64,000 bases of DNA from assembly GCF_014656135.1 (NCBI RefSeq), contig NZ_BNBV01000006.1, positions 124,001 through 188,000 of the forward strand, read 5' to 3'. Made by a program: the position numbers and the translations under genes. Below the pieces are notes generated by a model that worked only from the letters and a program-made list of their open reading frames with translations, made no database searches and was not told where the DNA came from. The stretch comes from Streptomyces thermodiastaticus. Lineage in GTDB: Bacteria > Actinomycetota > Actinomycetes > Streptomycetales > Streptomycetaceae. Of this stretch, positions 51,318 through 62,120 are shown piece after piece; position 1 is the stretch's first letter, and the number at the start of each line of letters is the position of its first letter.

Positions 51318-52814
51318 TCACCGCTTGCGCCGCCTGCCCCTTGCGCCGCGTGCCGGCGCGGGCACACCCGGCCCGGTGCCCTGCGGCATCCGCCCCGTCC
51401 CCCGGTCCGGCCGGTCGGCGGCGACCACCACCGCGGCCAGGGCGGTGGTGACGGGCACCGAGGCGACCAGGCCGATCGACCCGACCAGCGTGCGGACGAT
51501 CTCCTCCGCCACCAGTTCGCTGTTGGCGACGGTCCCGATGCTGCTGCCGGCGACCGAGAACAGCAGCAGCAGAGGCAGCGCCGCGCCCGCGTACGCCAGC
51601 ACCAGGGTGTTGACGACCGATGCGATGTGGTCGCGCCCGATGCGGATCCCGGCCCGGTACAGCCCGCGCCACCCCATGGACGGATTGGCCTCGTGCAGCT
51701 CCCAGACCGCCGAGGTCTGGGTCACCGTCACGTCGTCCAGGACGCCGAGCGAGCCAATGATGATGCCGGCGAGCAGCAGGCCGCTCATGTCGATCGACGG
51801 ATACAGGCCGTGGATGAGCCCGGTGTTGTCGTCCGTGTTGCCGGTCAGCGCGGCCCAGCCGATGAACAGCGAGCCCAGCGCGCCGGTGAGCACCAGGGAC
51901 ACCAGCGTGCCCAGCACGGCCACCGAGGTGCGGGCCGACAGGCCGTGGCACAGATACAGGGCGAGCAGCATGATGGCGCTCGACCCGACCACCGCCACGA
52001 CGAGCGGATTCGAGCCCTGCAGGATCGCCGGCAGGATGAACAGGCTCAGCACCACGAAGCTGATGCCCAGCGCGATCAGCGCCATCACGCCCCGCATCCG
52101 CCCGACCAGCACCACGGCGAGGGCGAAGGCACCGGCCAGCAGGCCCACCGGAAGGCGCCGGTTGACGTCAGTGACCGAGTACTGCAACTCCCGTGGCGCG
52201 GTCGGCTCGTAGGCCACCACGACCTTCTGGCCCTGGTGCAACTGCCGCGGCTGGTCAGGCTGCACGATCTCGGTGAAGGTGCGGCCCTTGTCCTTGCCGG
52301 TGTCCACCCGAACGGTGGCCTTGGTGCAGGTACCGCTACGGCCGGAGGAACCGCCGGCAGCGGTGGCACTGCCGGCAGGGACGTCCTCGCCGGCCGTTCC
52401 CCCGGACGTGTGAACCGCCGAGCAGCTCGCCTTCACCACCTGGGTGACCGTGGCCTGCTGCGTCTGCCGGTCGAAGCCCACGCCGGTGCGCTGGTGCGAG
52501 GGGGTCCCGCCGGGCCAGAGCACGGCGAGCCCGGCCACCACCGCGACCGCGAACGGGATCAGGATCGCGGCGATGACCGTGCGCAGATGCCGGGAGACCG
52601 GCGCGGCGGGCCCATGGGCATGGCTGTGGCTGTGTCCGTGTTCCTGAGCCGCGCGGCTGCGCTCGTGGTGGTGGCCGTGACCGGCACGGGCCGGCTCGGC
52701 CGGTGGCGCGGATGCGGCCCGCACAGGCTCCCCCGGTGTCTGCGCGCGGTGCCCGGCCCCGGGGCCACGCCGTGGGTCAGGCGGTGGATGCGGGAACTGC
52801 TGGGTCGACGTCAC
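51318..52814 (-). CDS. YibE/F-family multipass membrane protein
   Basis: The 498-residue protein has a His-rich cytoplasmic N-terminus (GHGHHHERSRAAQEHGHSHSHAH, about residues 46-68) that could bind metal. A membrane segment lies near 80-100, followed by an extracytoplasmic domain with two cysteines (ASCSAV and SGTCTKA), and about seven more membrane segments. The family signature LLLAGIIIGSLGVLDDVTVTQTSAVWEL is at about residue 360. YibE/F proteins are of unproven function; transport is assumed. The GTG at 52814 (MTSTQQFPHPPPD) is taken; an ATG 33 bases earlier is less likely. Convergent with ssgA and divergent from thiC. Confidence 0.82.
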   Translation of the reverse strand: MTSTQQFPHPPPDPRRGPGAGHRAQTPGEPVRAASAPPAEPARAGHGHHHERSRAAQEHGHSHSHAHGPAAPVSRHLRTVIAAILIPFAVAVVAGLAVLWPGGTPSHQRTGVGFDRQTQQATVTQVVKASCSAVHTSGGTAGEDVPAGSATAAGGSSGRSGTCTKATVRVDTGKDKGRTFTEIVQPDQPRQLHQGQKVVVAYEPTAPRELQYSVTDVNRRLPVGLLAGAFALAVVLVGRMRGVMALIALGISFVVLSLFILPAILQGSNPLVVAVVGSSAIMLLALYLCHGLSARTSVAVLGTLVSLVLTGALGSLFIGWAALTGNTDDNTGLIHGLYPSIDMSGLLLAGIIIGSLGVLDDVTVTQTSAVWELHEANPSMGWRGLYRAGIRIGRDHIASVVNTLVLAYAGAALPLLLLFSVAGSSIGTVANSELVAEEIVRTLVGSIGLVASVPVTTALAAVVVAADRPDRGTGRMPQGTGPGVPAPARGARGRRRKR

Positions 52815-52891
52815 CGACCGATCATTGCAAGAACCGGCAGGGCCCACTGTTCAGCACGCTGTGCATGACGCTAGCGTGGAGGCACCTTTGC

Positions 52892-54861
<1,970 letters not shown>

Positions 54862-54880
54862 GACCGGCCCTGTCCGTGCC

Positions 54881-54912
54881 GGTCCGGCGGCATCGGGGGC
54901 TGCTGCCGGACC
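54881..54912 (+). terminator. thiC terminator
   Basis: A 12-bp stem with one wobble (54881-54892 with 54901-54912) and eight-base loop, 19 bases after thiC. Confidence 0.78.
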
Positions 54913-54936
54913 ACGCCGGTACCGCGGCGCCCCGGC

Positions 54937-55053
54937 CCGGTCACTCGGTCCGGTCACCTGGCCCGGTCACTCCGTCCGGTCACTCGGTCCGGTCACTCCG
55001 TCCGGTCACTCGGTCCGGTCACCCGGCCCGGTCACTCGGTCCGGTCACCCGGC
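54937..55053. repeat. Nine tandem 13-base units overlapping a gene's 3' end
   Basis: The unit CCGGTCACTCGGT and close variants repeat nine times without gaps (starts at 54937, then every 13 bases). Bases 1-8 (CCGGTCAC) are invariant; variation is confined to the last five. The final units encode the last codons and stop (TGA) of the minus-strand membrane protein gene at 55032. Confidence 0.93.
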
Positions 55054-55859
55054 CCTGAGAAATCCGGGCTGGTGTAGTCGGGGCTGGAGAAGCTCGGACG
55101 GGTGCTCGGCACACCGTCGTCCGGGCTGCTGAAGCCGGGCCGGTCGTATCCCAGGCGAGGAATACGGCCGGTCCCGGCATCCGGTCGCGGCCGCCGGTCC
55201 GCCGCGGACGCGGGGTCGCTGAGCGCGTCGTGCAGAAAGGGCAGGATGCCTCGTTCGAGCAGAGCGGCGCGCCAGGCGTCCCGGGCCTGGGCCACCCGTT
55301 CCTCGGCCGCGGTGTACGGGCCCGACGACGCCGAGGGGCGGTTGCGCAGAGCGGTGATCAGCAGTCCGGCGGCGGCGACGAGGATCGCTGCGGCGGCCAC
55401 CGCGCCGAACACCCAGCCGGCGGTGACCAGGGTCTGACCGAAGGCCGCATCCGCGTCGAGCGCCCGCAGCAGGTAGCCGATGATCAGGAAGAAGGCCGCG
55501 GCGACCACCGCGAGCACCGGAGCGAGCACGGCGACGACCGCTCCGGCGCCCGCCCCCGTCGACTCGGCGACCTCCCCGATCGTCAGGCCGAGGTCCGAGG
55601 ACGCCTCGCCGGGGTCGGCCGCACCGGACGGACGGCGCAGCTCCTCGCGGACCTTGACGTAGTGCTGGTATTCCGCGGCCGCGGCCGCCGTGATGAGAGC
55701 CGTGGCGTTGAGTGCCATCGCGCGCAGCTGCTCGGTGGTGAGGCGCCGGCCGGCGGCGGCCAGTTCCGGGCGGTGCGGCGCGGAGCGCAGCGCCTCATCG
55801 AGGATCCGCTCGTATTCCAGCCGGTCCTCGCTCAGCAGGTGCTGCGGAACGCTGTTCAT
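55032..55859 (-). CDS. Putative membrane protein with proline/serine-rich tail, unknown function
   Basis: I do not recognise the family. The 275-residue product begins MNSVPQHLLSEDRLEYERIL with a helical, charged N-terminal region (about residues 1-100). It has two strongly hydrophobic segments at about residues 105-130 and 145-170 (AVVAVLAPVLAVVAAAFFLIIGYL and VFGAVAAAAILVAAAGLLITAL), and a soluble tail ending in repeated SSPD and TSPD units. The ATG at 55859 has GGGGGATG five bases upstream; an ATG at 55865 is an alternative. The C-terminus runs into the 13-base repeat array, so its length may vary between strains. It is convergent with thiC. Confidence 0.75.
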   Translation of the reverse strand: MNSVPQHLLSEDRLEYERILDEALRSAPHRPELAAAGRRLTTEQLRAMALNATALITAAAAAEYQHYVKVREELRRPSGAADPGEASSDLGLTIGEVAESTGAGAGAVVAVLAPVLAVVAAAFFLIIGYLLRALDADAAFGQTLVTAGWVFGAVAAAAILVAAAGLLITALRNRPSASSGPYTAAEERVAQARDAWRAALLERGILPFLHDALSDPASAADRRPRPDAGTGRIPRLGYDRPGFSSPDDGVPSTRPSFSSPDYTSPDFSGPGDRTE

Positions 55860-56021
55860 GTGCATCCCCCGATGCTCCGTAGGGCTTGGGGCTCGCATGC
55901 CTGCGAGCCGTCGGGCAGAAACGGAGGGGAGCCTGCTACGGATAAGCCGATGGTAGAGCCGCAGCGGGGCGCGGTGACAGGGGGTTTCCGCACATTGGGT
56001 ACTGAGCTGCGCGGATGGAAG

Positions 56022-56043
56022 TCACCCGTCATATGACGGGTGA
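56022..56043. repeat. 22-base perfect palindrome
   Basis: TCACCCGTCAT is followed directly by its exact complement. It lies 64 bases past the metallophosphoesterase stop and about 160 bases before the membrane protein start, in a 248-base gap without genes. It could be a terminator (8-bp stem, ATAT loop) or an operator. Confidence 0.75.
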
Positions 56044-56107
56044 AGCATCGGCCGCTGAAGGAGAAAGCAGAAGGAGAAAAGGGCCCGGGCGCCGCGGGAA
56101 ACAGGTG

Positions 56108-57193
56108 TCAGCCGCTCAGGGGAAGCCGGCGGACCAGCAGTTTCCCGGACATGGTCACACCGCCGTCCATGGCGATGGCCAGGCCGTCGGCGTAGACGTG
56201 CGGGCCTTCCACGACCGGGCCGGTGGATTCGTCGCCGTCCTCGGAGCCGACTTCACCCAGCAGATAGGGGATCGGGCTGTGACCGTGAACGATCCGGCTG
56301 CCGCCGTACGTATCCAGCAGCGAGCGCACGGCATCGGCGCCGCCCTCGTCGCGGAAGGAGAAACGCTTGGTGAATTTGCGGAACAGCTCCCAGACTTCGT
56401 CCACGTCGTTGCGGGTGAGCGTCTCGCGGACGGTGTCGTTGACCTCTTCGATGGAGGAGCCGTAGTCGAGATAGGCGGTGGTGTCGGAGTGCACGAGCAG
56501 ATAGCCGTCGACCTCCTCGACCGCGTCGAGGCGTGCCATCCACTGCAGATGGTGGTCCTGCAGACGCTCCATGTCGGACTTCTGTCCGCCGTTGAGCAGC
56601 CAGGCCGCCTGGAAGGTGGCGGTGCCCGCGCCGGAGTTGACGGGCGTGTCCCCGAAGCGCTTGGCGCCCAGCAGCAGCAGTTCGTGGTTGCCCATCAGCG
56701 CCTTGCAGTAGCCGCCGGCCGCGGCCGCCTCGGCGGACAGCCGCATCACCAGGTCGATGACGCCCACACCGTCCGGGCCGCGGTCGGTGAAGTCGCCGAG
56801 GAACCACAGGCGCGTCGTGCCGGCGCACCACTGGCCCGAGGAGTCGATGAGGCCCTGCTCCTGGAGCGCGGCGACCAGCTCGTCCAGATACCCGTGCACG
56901 TCGCCGACGACGTACAGGGGGCCGGGGCCGGAGGCCGGACGGCCGGCCGGGTCCAGGCCGGGCTGCGGGGTGTCCGCGCGCTGGATGACGGGCAGGTCGC
57001 GCTGGGTGGGGGTGTAGCCGTCGGGATACGCGGCAGCGGGCGCCGGGTAGCCCGGGTCGGCCGGGGGTACGGCCTCGGCGGGGTGCGTGCTGGTGACGAA
57101 CGGACCGGCCTCGTTCACGTACGCGGGCACCCGGAAGTCGCGCAACGTCGCCGTCCGCTGCACCTCGGGTCCCTGACCGGCCCCCTGAGTCAT
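56108..57193 (-). CDS. Calcineurin-type metallophosphoesterase
   Basis: The 361-residue protein has the dimetal phosphoesterase motifs in order: GDVHGY at about residue 98, GDFTDRGPDGVGVIDL at about 133, GNHELLLLG at about 167, and HGHSPIP near residue 310. These resemble the serine/threonine phosphatase and Ap4A hydrolase group. An N-terminal extension of about 90 residues is Pro/Ala-rich and unlike the family core. The ATG at 57193 has GGAGGGG directly upstream; an ATG 15 bases earlier (MVEGS) is less well placed. Substrate is unknown. Next upstream gene is lacI-type, 344 bases away on the same strand. Confidence 0.88.
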   Translation of the reverse strand: MTQGAGQGPEVQRTATLRDFRVPAYVNEAGPFVTSTHPAEAVPPADPGYPAPAAAYPDGYTPTQRDLPVIQRADTPQPGLDPAGRPASGPGPLYVVGDVHGYLDELVAALQEQGLIDSSGQWCAGTTRLWFLGDFTDRGPDGVGVIDLVMRLSAEAAAAGGYCKALMGNHELLLLGAKRFGDTPVNSGAGTATFQAAWLLNGGQKSDMERLQDHHLQWMARLDAVEEVDGYLLVHSDTTAYLDYGSSIEEVNDTVRETLTRNDVDEVWELFRKFTKRFSFRDEGGADAVRSLLDTYGGSRIVHGHSPIPYLLGEVGSEDGDESTGPVVEGPHVYADGLAIAMDGGVTMSGKLLVRRLPLSG

Positions 57194-57537
57194 CGACCCC
57201 TCCACCATTGCGCCGCATCTGCACCGCTTCGGACTGCCTGGTCGCAGCGGCCCGCGGTGTCGTGCGCCCATCATAGGAATGCCGATCGCGCCATGTGATG
57301 ACCCAGGGGTGGTGAATCGCCACAGAACTCGGCTCTGCCGCGGCTTTCGCCCGGATTGACTGCTCTTCTTCCCTCCTGTGCCCGGCCCGCCCCCAGCCTG
57401 TCGTGCGGGCCGGACCCGGTCGGGAAACGGCTCCCGGGCCCCGCGGGGCAGGGCACAGGGGCGGTGCGCACCCGGTGACACCGCGCCACGGGCGGGTGCG
57501 CAGCCCGCCGGACCGGGCGGGCTCTGGGTGGGAGGGC
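57194..57537. other. Gap between lacI-type gene and metallophosphoesterase
   Basis: 344 bases without a credible gene. The lacI-side end has a terminator (57502-57523) and, further on, a 10-bp inverted repeat (57465-57474 with 57493-57502). A promoter for the metallophosphoesterase gene should lie near 57250-57330 but could not be assigned. Confidence 0.5.
57502..57523 (-). terminator. Terminator of the lacI-type gene
   Basis: AGCCCGCC (57502-57509) pairs exactly with 57516-57523 over a six-base loop, 15 bases past the stop codon. Confidence 0.65.
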
Positions 57538-58650
57538 CTACCGTTCCTCGGGTGCGCGCGGCGGGCTGACGGTCGTGCGGGGCGGGCGCCGCTGGGACGA
57601 GGTGCGCACGATCAGCTCCGTCGGTATGACCTGCTCGACCGGACGGTCGGAGTCGACACCTTCGATCGCGTCGATGAGGAGCTGGACCACCGCGGTGCCG
57701 ATGCGGCGGGGTTTCAGCGACAGGGTGGTGATGGGCGGCTCGGTGTTGGCGTACACCGTGGATTCGCTGCAGCACACCAGCAGCAGGTCTTCGGGGACGC
57801 GCAGCCCGTAGCGGCGGGCGGCGGCGAGCAGATCCGTGCCGTTGGGGTCGAACAGGCCGTAGACGGCGTCCGGCCGGTCGGGCCGGGCCAGCAGGCGGTC
57901 CGCGGCTACGGCGCCCGCGCACGGGTCGTGGGCCGGATAGGCCTCGTACACCGGTTCCTGGCCGACGCGCTCGCACCACCGCAGGTAGGCGGTGGTCGAC
58001 AGATGGGTGTAGGTGTCCGTCGTGGTGCCGGTGAGCAGCCCGATGCGCCGGGCTCCGGCTTCGGCGAGATGGTCGAGGATGCCGAGGACCGCGGCCTCGT
58101 GGTCGTTGTCGACCCAGGCGGTGACCGGCAGGGTGCCGGCCGGGCGGCCGTCGCTGACCACCGGTAAACCCTGGCGGACCAGTTCGCTGACGACGGGATC
58201 CTGGTCGGAGGGATCGATGACGACCGTGCCGTCCAGGGCGACGTTCGACCACACGTCGTGGCGGGAGGTCGCGGGGAGGATGACGAGCGCGTATCCGCGG
58301 GCGAGCGCGGCCGAGGTGGCGGCGCGGGCCATCTCGGCGAAATACGCGAACTCGGTGAAGGTGAAAGGTTCATCCCCGTAGGTCGTCACGGTCAGGCCGA
58401 TCAGGCCCGACTTGCCGGTGCGGAGGGTCCGGGCGGCAGCCGACGGGCGGTATCCCAGCCGGTCGGCCACCTCGCGGACATGGCGCCGGGTGGCGTCCGG
58501 GAGCCGGCCTTTGCCGTTGAGGGCATCGGAGACGGTCGTGATGGAGACTCCGGCGGCGGCGGCCACGTCCCTGATGCCCGCCCGGCCCGGCCGGCTGCCT
58601 CGGCGTGAGGTTTCCGCGCGGCTCACCTGGTGCTTCCCTGCTGCTGTCAT
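57538..58650 (-). CDS. LacI-family transcriptional regulator
   Basis: LacI-type regulators bind palindromic operators and sense sugars or related metabolites. The 370-residue protein has an N-terminal Arg-rich lead and the helix-turn-helix with hinge (GIRDVAAAAGVSITTVSDALNGKGRLPDATRRHVREVADRLGYRPSAAARTLRTG, residues 25-80). A periplasmic-binding-protein-like core ends in the usual TELIVRTSS stretch. The ATG at 58650 is chosen; the frame continues to 59154 but through non-coding sequence. A -10-like TACTAT lies nine bases before the ATG. No sugar genes adjoin it, so the ligand is unknown. Confidence 0.9.
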   Translation of the reverse strand: MTAAGKHQVSRAETSRRGSRPGRAGIRDVAAAAGVSITTVSDALNGKGRLPDATRRHVREVADRLGYRPSAAARTLRTGKSGLIGLTVTTYGDEPFTFTEFAYFAEMARAATSAALARGYALVILPATSRHDVWSNVALDGTVVIDPSDQDPVVSELVRQGLPVVSDGRPAGTLPVTAWVDNDHEAAVLGILDHLAEAGARRIGLLTGTTTDTYTHLSTTAYLRWCERVGQEPVYEAYPAHDPCAGAVAADRLLARPDRPDAVYGLFDPNGTDLLAAARRYGLRVPEDLLLVCCSESTVYANTEPPITTLSLKPRRIGTAVVQLLIDAIEGVDSDRPVEQVIPTELIVRTSSQRRPPRTTVSPPRAPEER

Positions 58651-59104
58651 GGCGAGCCGATAGTAGGGCTCATGCGGTGGGGTGGTGCGGCCGCATATGC
58701 ACGCATTGACAGGCACGTTTCTGCATGGCCAAAAGTGGTCAACGTCCTTGGAAACAAAAGCAGTTGACGGTCTTTGGGTCAGGTCGTGAAGTTGTGGACC
58801 GCATGAGCCTGTCGTGCCGCGCAGGTCTCGAAGAGGTCTCAACTCACCTTGACGAGGGATGCGCGCCACGGCGCAAGCCACCGGCGCATGAATATGTGTG
58901 CGATGCGCCCCCTGGTTCGTGCGGATTGGGGCACTGATGCCCGTGATGCCAGGGTGACCAGTGAGGCGACCGAGGCGACCCTCCGGCACGGAGAGCGGCC
59001 GTCGAGTGACCGAGGCGACGGCTTCCGCCTCGTACGCAAGAACACGCGCGCCCCATAGGGTGGGCAGTAGTGGCAAGGCCGGTGTGGTCACGAGGAGGAC
59101 TGCG
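58651..59104. other. Divergent gap lacI-type gene / hisC
   Basis: 454 bases. On the minus strand TACTAT (58665-58660) is a likely -10 for the lacI-type gene, giving a very short leader. On the plus strand TTGACG (58764-58769) could be a -35, without a convincing -10. Two short plus-strand frames in it (58725-58937 and 58849-59058) have poor composition and no ribosome sites. The sequence is unusually AT-rich near 58690-58800. I see no gene. Confidence 0.5.
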
Positions 59105-60184
59105 GTGAGCGAGACGAGCCCGAAGCTGCGCGCCGAGCTGGAGGGTATCCCCACCTACAAGCCGGGCAAGCCCGCCGCGGCCGGGGGACCGGCTGCCTAC
59201 AAGCTGTCCTCCAACGAGAACCCCTATCCCCCGCTGCCCGGGGTCATGGAGAAGGTGACCGCCGCGGCCTGCTCGCTGAACCGCTACCCGGATCTGGCCT
59301 GCACCGCCCTGACCCACGAGCTGGCCGAGCGCTTCGACGTCCCGGTCTCCCATGTGGCGACCGGCACCGGCTCGGTCGGGGTCGCCCAGCAGCTCGTGCA
59401 GTCCACCAGCGGGCCCGGCGACGAGATCGTCTACGCCTGGCGGTCCTTCGAGGCCTACCCGATCATCTCCCAGATCAGCGGTGCGACCTCGGTGCAGGTG
59501 CCGCTGACGCCGGAGGAGGTCCACGACCTGGACGCGATGGCGGACGCCGTCACCGACCGCACCCGCCTGATCTTCGTCTGCAACCCCAACAACCCGACCG
59601 GAACGGTGGTGCGGCGGGCCGAGCTCGAACGGTTCCTGGACCGGGTCCCGGACGACGTGCTGGTCGTCCTCGACGAGGCCTACCGCGAGTTCATCCGTGA
59701 CGAGGAGGTCCCCGACGGCCTGACCCTGTACCGGGAGCGCCCCAACGTCTGTGTGCTGCGCACCTTCTCCAAGGCGTACGGCCTGGCCGGCCTGCGGGTG
59801 GGGTTCGCCATCGCCCACGAGCCGGTGGCGGACGCGCTGCGCAAGACGGCCGTGCCCTTCGGGGTGAGCCAGCTGGCGCAGGAGGCGGCGATCGCCTCGC
59901 TGCGCGCCGAGGACGAGCTGCTGGGCCGGGTCGGCTCGCTGGTGTGCGAGCGCAACCGCGTGGTCGACGGGCTGCGCGCACAGGGGTGGACGGTGCCCGA
60001 GACCCAGGCCAACTTCGTGTGGCTGCGGCTGGGGGAGCGCACGGTCGCCTTCGCGGAGGCGTGCGAGCGGGCGGGAGTGGTGGTCCGTCCGTTCCCCGGT
60101 GAGGGAGTGCGGGTGACCGTGGGCGAGGCCGAGGCGAACGACATTTTCCTCAAGGCGGCGGAGGCGTTCCGCAAGGAGGTGTGA
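59105..60184 (+). CDS. hisC: Histidinol-phosphate/aromatic aminotransferase (HisC type)
   Basis: This class I/II PLP aminotransferase converts histidinol phosphate and imidazole acetol phosphate, or aromatic amino acids, with 2-oxoglutarate. The 359-residue protein begins [21 protein letters not shown] and shows [13 protein letters not shown] (about residue 34), [10 protein letters not shown] (about 159), VLDEAYREF, and the PLP lysine in [17 protein letters not shown] (about residue 222). It lies outside a histidine operon, and a true hisC is probably elsewhere, so phenylalanine or tyrosine transamination is possible. The GTG at 59105 follows GAGGAGGAC. It is 407 bases upstream of cydA on the same strand. 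Confidence 0.85.
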   Translation: MSETSPKLRAELEGIPTYKPGKPAAAGGPAAYKLSSNENPYPPLPGVMEKVTAAACSLNRYPDLACTALTHELAERFDVPVSHVATGTGSVGVAQQLVQSTSGPGDEIVYAWRSFEAYPIISQISGATSVQVPLTPEEVHDLDAMADAVTDRTRLIFVCNPNNPTGTVVRRAELERFLDRVPDDVLVVLDEAYREFIRDEEVPDGLTLYRERPNVCVLRTFSKAYGLAGLRVGFAIAHEPVADALRKTAVPFGVSQLAQEAAIASLRAEDELLGRVGSLVCERNRVVDGLRAQGWTVPETQANFVWLRLGERTVAFAEACERAGVVVRPFPGEGVRVTVGEAEANDIFLKAAEAFRKEV

Positions 60185-60591
60185 GCGGCTCCTGCCTCGC
60201 CGAGGCGTCGTCCAGGCGGGCAGGCCCTTCGTCGTCCCGGGCGGGCTCGGCGGGTGCCCAAGATGCGGTCGCGGCACCGCGCGGACGAACGGGGCGGGCC
60301 CGCACGCCGGCGCCGCCGCGGGCTGCCGGACGGCGCTCGTCGCCCCGCGGGAGCGCGGTGATCCGGGGCCTCGGCCCGGGCGCGATCGGATCAACGGTCT
60401 GTTGAGTTTTGATCTCAGGGGTTGACGCGAGGGGTGGAAGGCCCCCCCGCCTCACGGTCCGAAAAGCGGTACGTCATAATTGCTTGTGAATGTGAACGCG
60501 TTCACAAGCAAGTCCGATTGCTGCCTTGTTGTGCAGGACACACCGGGGCAAACCGCCGTCGTGACCACGGCGACGTAAGGAGAGTGACGAC
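60185..60591 (+). promoter_or_regulatory. cydA upstream control region
   Basis: 407 bases between hisC and cydA without a gene. The distal part is GC-rich and shows no strong hairpin. The proximal part contains CATAAT at 60475-60480 as a possible -10 and the Rex operator at 60491-60506, followed by a leader of about 85 bases to the cydA GTG. A second weak -35-like TTGACG is at 60422-60427. Confidence 0.6.
60491..60506. promoter_or_regulatory. Rex operator (ROP) of the cyd operon
   Basis: TGTGAACGCGTTCACA, a perfect 16-base palindrome, matches the Rex operator known upstream of cydABCD in Streptomyces. It sits inside a larger inverted repeat TGCTTGTGAA...TTCACAAGCA (60481-60510), just after a likely -10, suited to NADH-relieved repression. 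Confidence 0.93.
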
Positions 60592-62100
60592 GTGGACCTG
60601 GCTTTGGCGCCGGAGACACTGGCGCGCTGGCAGTTCGGCATCACGACCGTCTACCACTTCCTGTTCGTTCCCCTGACGATCTCCCTCGCCGCGCTGACGG
60701 CCGGCCTGCAGACCGCCTGGGTGCGCACCGAGAAGGAGAAGTACCTCAGAGCCACCAAGTTCTGGGGCAAGCTGTTCCTGATCAACATCGCCATGGGCGT
60801 GGTCACCGGCATCGTCCAGGAGTTCCAGTTCGGCATGAACTGGTCGGACTACTCGCGGTTCGTCGGGGACATCTTCGGCGCGCCGCTCGCCTTCGAGGCC
60901 CTGATCGCGTTCTTCTTCGAGTCCACCTTCATCGGCCTGTGGATCTTCGGCTGGGACAAGCTGCCGAAGAAGATCCACCTCGCCTGCATCTGGATGGTGT
61001 CGCTCGGCACGATCCTGTCGGCGTACTTCATCCTGGCGGCCAACTCCTGGATGCAGCACCCCGTCGGCTACCGCATCGACAAGGCCAGGGGCCGCGCCGA
61101 GCTGACCGACTTCTGGGCCGTGCTGACCCAGAACACCGCCCTTGCCCAGGCCTTCCACACGCTCTCCGCCGCCTTCCTGACCGGTGGCGCCTTCATGGTC
61201 GGCATCGCCGCCTACCACCTGGCCCGCAAGAAGCATGTGCGCGCCATGAAGACCTCGCTGCGGCTCGGCCTGGTCACCGTCGTCATCGCCGGCCTGCTCA
61301 CCGCGGTCAGCGGCGACGTCCTGGGCAAGGTCATGTTCAAGCAGCAGCCGATGAAGATGGCCGCCGCCGAGGCCTTGTGGGACGGGCAGCAGCCGGCGCC
61401 CTTCTCGGTCTTCGCCTACGGCGACGTGGAGAAGGGGCACAACACGGTCGCGATCGAGATACCCGGCCTGCTGTCCTTCCTGGCCGACGACAGCTTCAGC
61501 TCGTACGTCCCCGGCATCAACGACGTCAACAAGGCCGAACAGCAGAAGTTCGGGCCCGGTGACTACCGGCCCAACATCCCCGTCACCTTCTGGGGCTTCC
61601 GCTGGATGATCGGCTTCGGCATGGCGTCCTTCGCCCTCGGCCTGGCCGGCCTGTGGCTGACCCGGAAGAAGTTCCTGCTGCCGCAGCATCTCAGGGTCGG
61701 CGAGGACGAGGTGCCGCACCTGGTGCTGTTCCGGAACAAGGCCCTCGGCCCGCGGTGGACCACGTGGTTCTGGCGCATCGCGGTGTGGACCCTGGCCTTC
61801 CCGCTGATCGCCAACTCCTGGGGCTGGATCTTCACCGAGATGGGACGCCAGCCGTGGGTCGTCTACGGCGTGCTGCAGACCCGGCAGGCGGTCTCCCCCG
61901 GCGTCTCCCAGGGTGAGGTCATCACCTCCATGACCGTCTTCACGGTGCTCTACGCCGTCCTCGCCGTCATCGAGGTGAAGCTGCTCGCGAAGTACGTCAA
62001 GGCCGGCCCGCCCGAGCTGACCGAGGCCGACCTCAACCCGCCCACGAAGATCGGCGGCGACGCCCGTGACGCCGACAAGCCGATGGCCTTCTCGTACTAG
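60592..62100 (+). CDS. cydA: Cytochrome bd oxidase subunit I
   Basis: CydA carries the haem groups and quinol site of the high-affinity oxygen-reducing cytochrome bd. The 502-residue protein starts MDLALAPETLARWQFGITTVYHFLFVPL with the conserved haem-ligand His19 or its neighbour, and has about nine membrane segments. The EMGRQPWVVYGVLQTRQAVSP signature is near residue 417, and the periplasmic Q loop lies at about 240-320. The Q loop is of the short type usual in Gram-positives. The GTG at 60592 follows TAAGGAGAG. First gene of cydA-cydB-cydCD under the Rex operator. Confidence 0.96.
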   Translation: MDLALAPETLARWQFGITTVYHFLFVPLTISLAALTAGLQTAWVRTEKEKYLRATKFWGKLFLINIAMGVVTGIVQEFQFGMNWSDYSRFVGDIFGAPLAFEALIAFFFESTFIGLWIFGWDKLPKKIHLACIWMVSLGTILSAYFILAANSWMQHPVGYRIDKARGRAELTDFWAVLTQNTALAQAFHTLSAAFLTGGAFMVGIAAYHLARKKHVRAMKTSLRLGLVTVVIAGLLTAVSGDVLGKVMFKQQPMKMAAAEALWDGQQPAPFSVFAYGDVEKGHNTVAIEIPGLLSFLADDSFSSYVPGINDVNKAEQQKFGPGDYRPNIPVTFWGFRWMIGFGMASFALGLAGLWLTRKKFLLPQHLRVGEDEVPHLVLFRNKALGPRWTTWFWRIAVWTLAFPLIANSWGWIFTEMGRQPWVVYGVLQTRQAVSPGVSQGEVITSMTVFTVLYAVLAVIEVKLLAKYVKAGPPELTEADLNPPTKIGGDARDADKPMAFSY

Positions 62101-62120
62101 GCCGAGGGAGAGGCACCGTC

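Noticed and set aside
54937..55053. Tandem repeat considered as a CRISPR array
   Set aside because: Units are contiguous 13-mers without spacers and no cas genes are nearby.
58725..59058. Two short plus-strand frames upstream of hisC
   Set aside because: No ribosome site, atypical residue use and no recognisable motif; they fall in the lacI-hisC promoter region.
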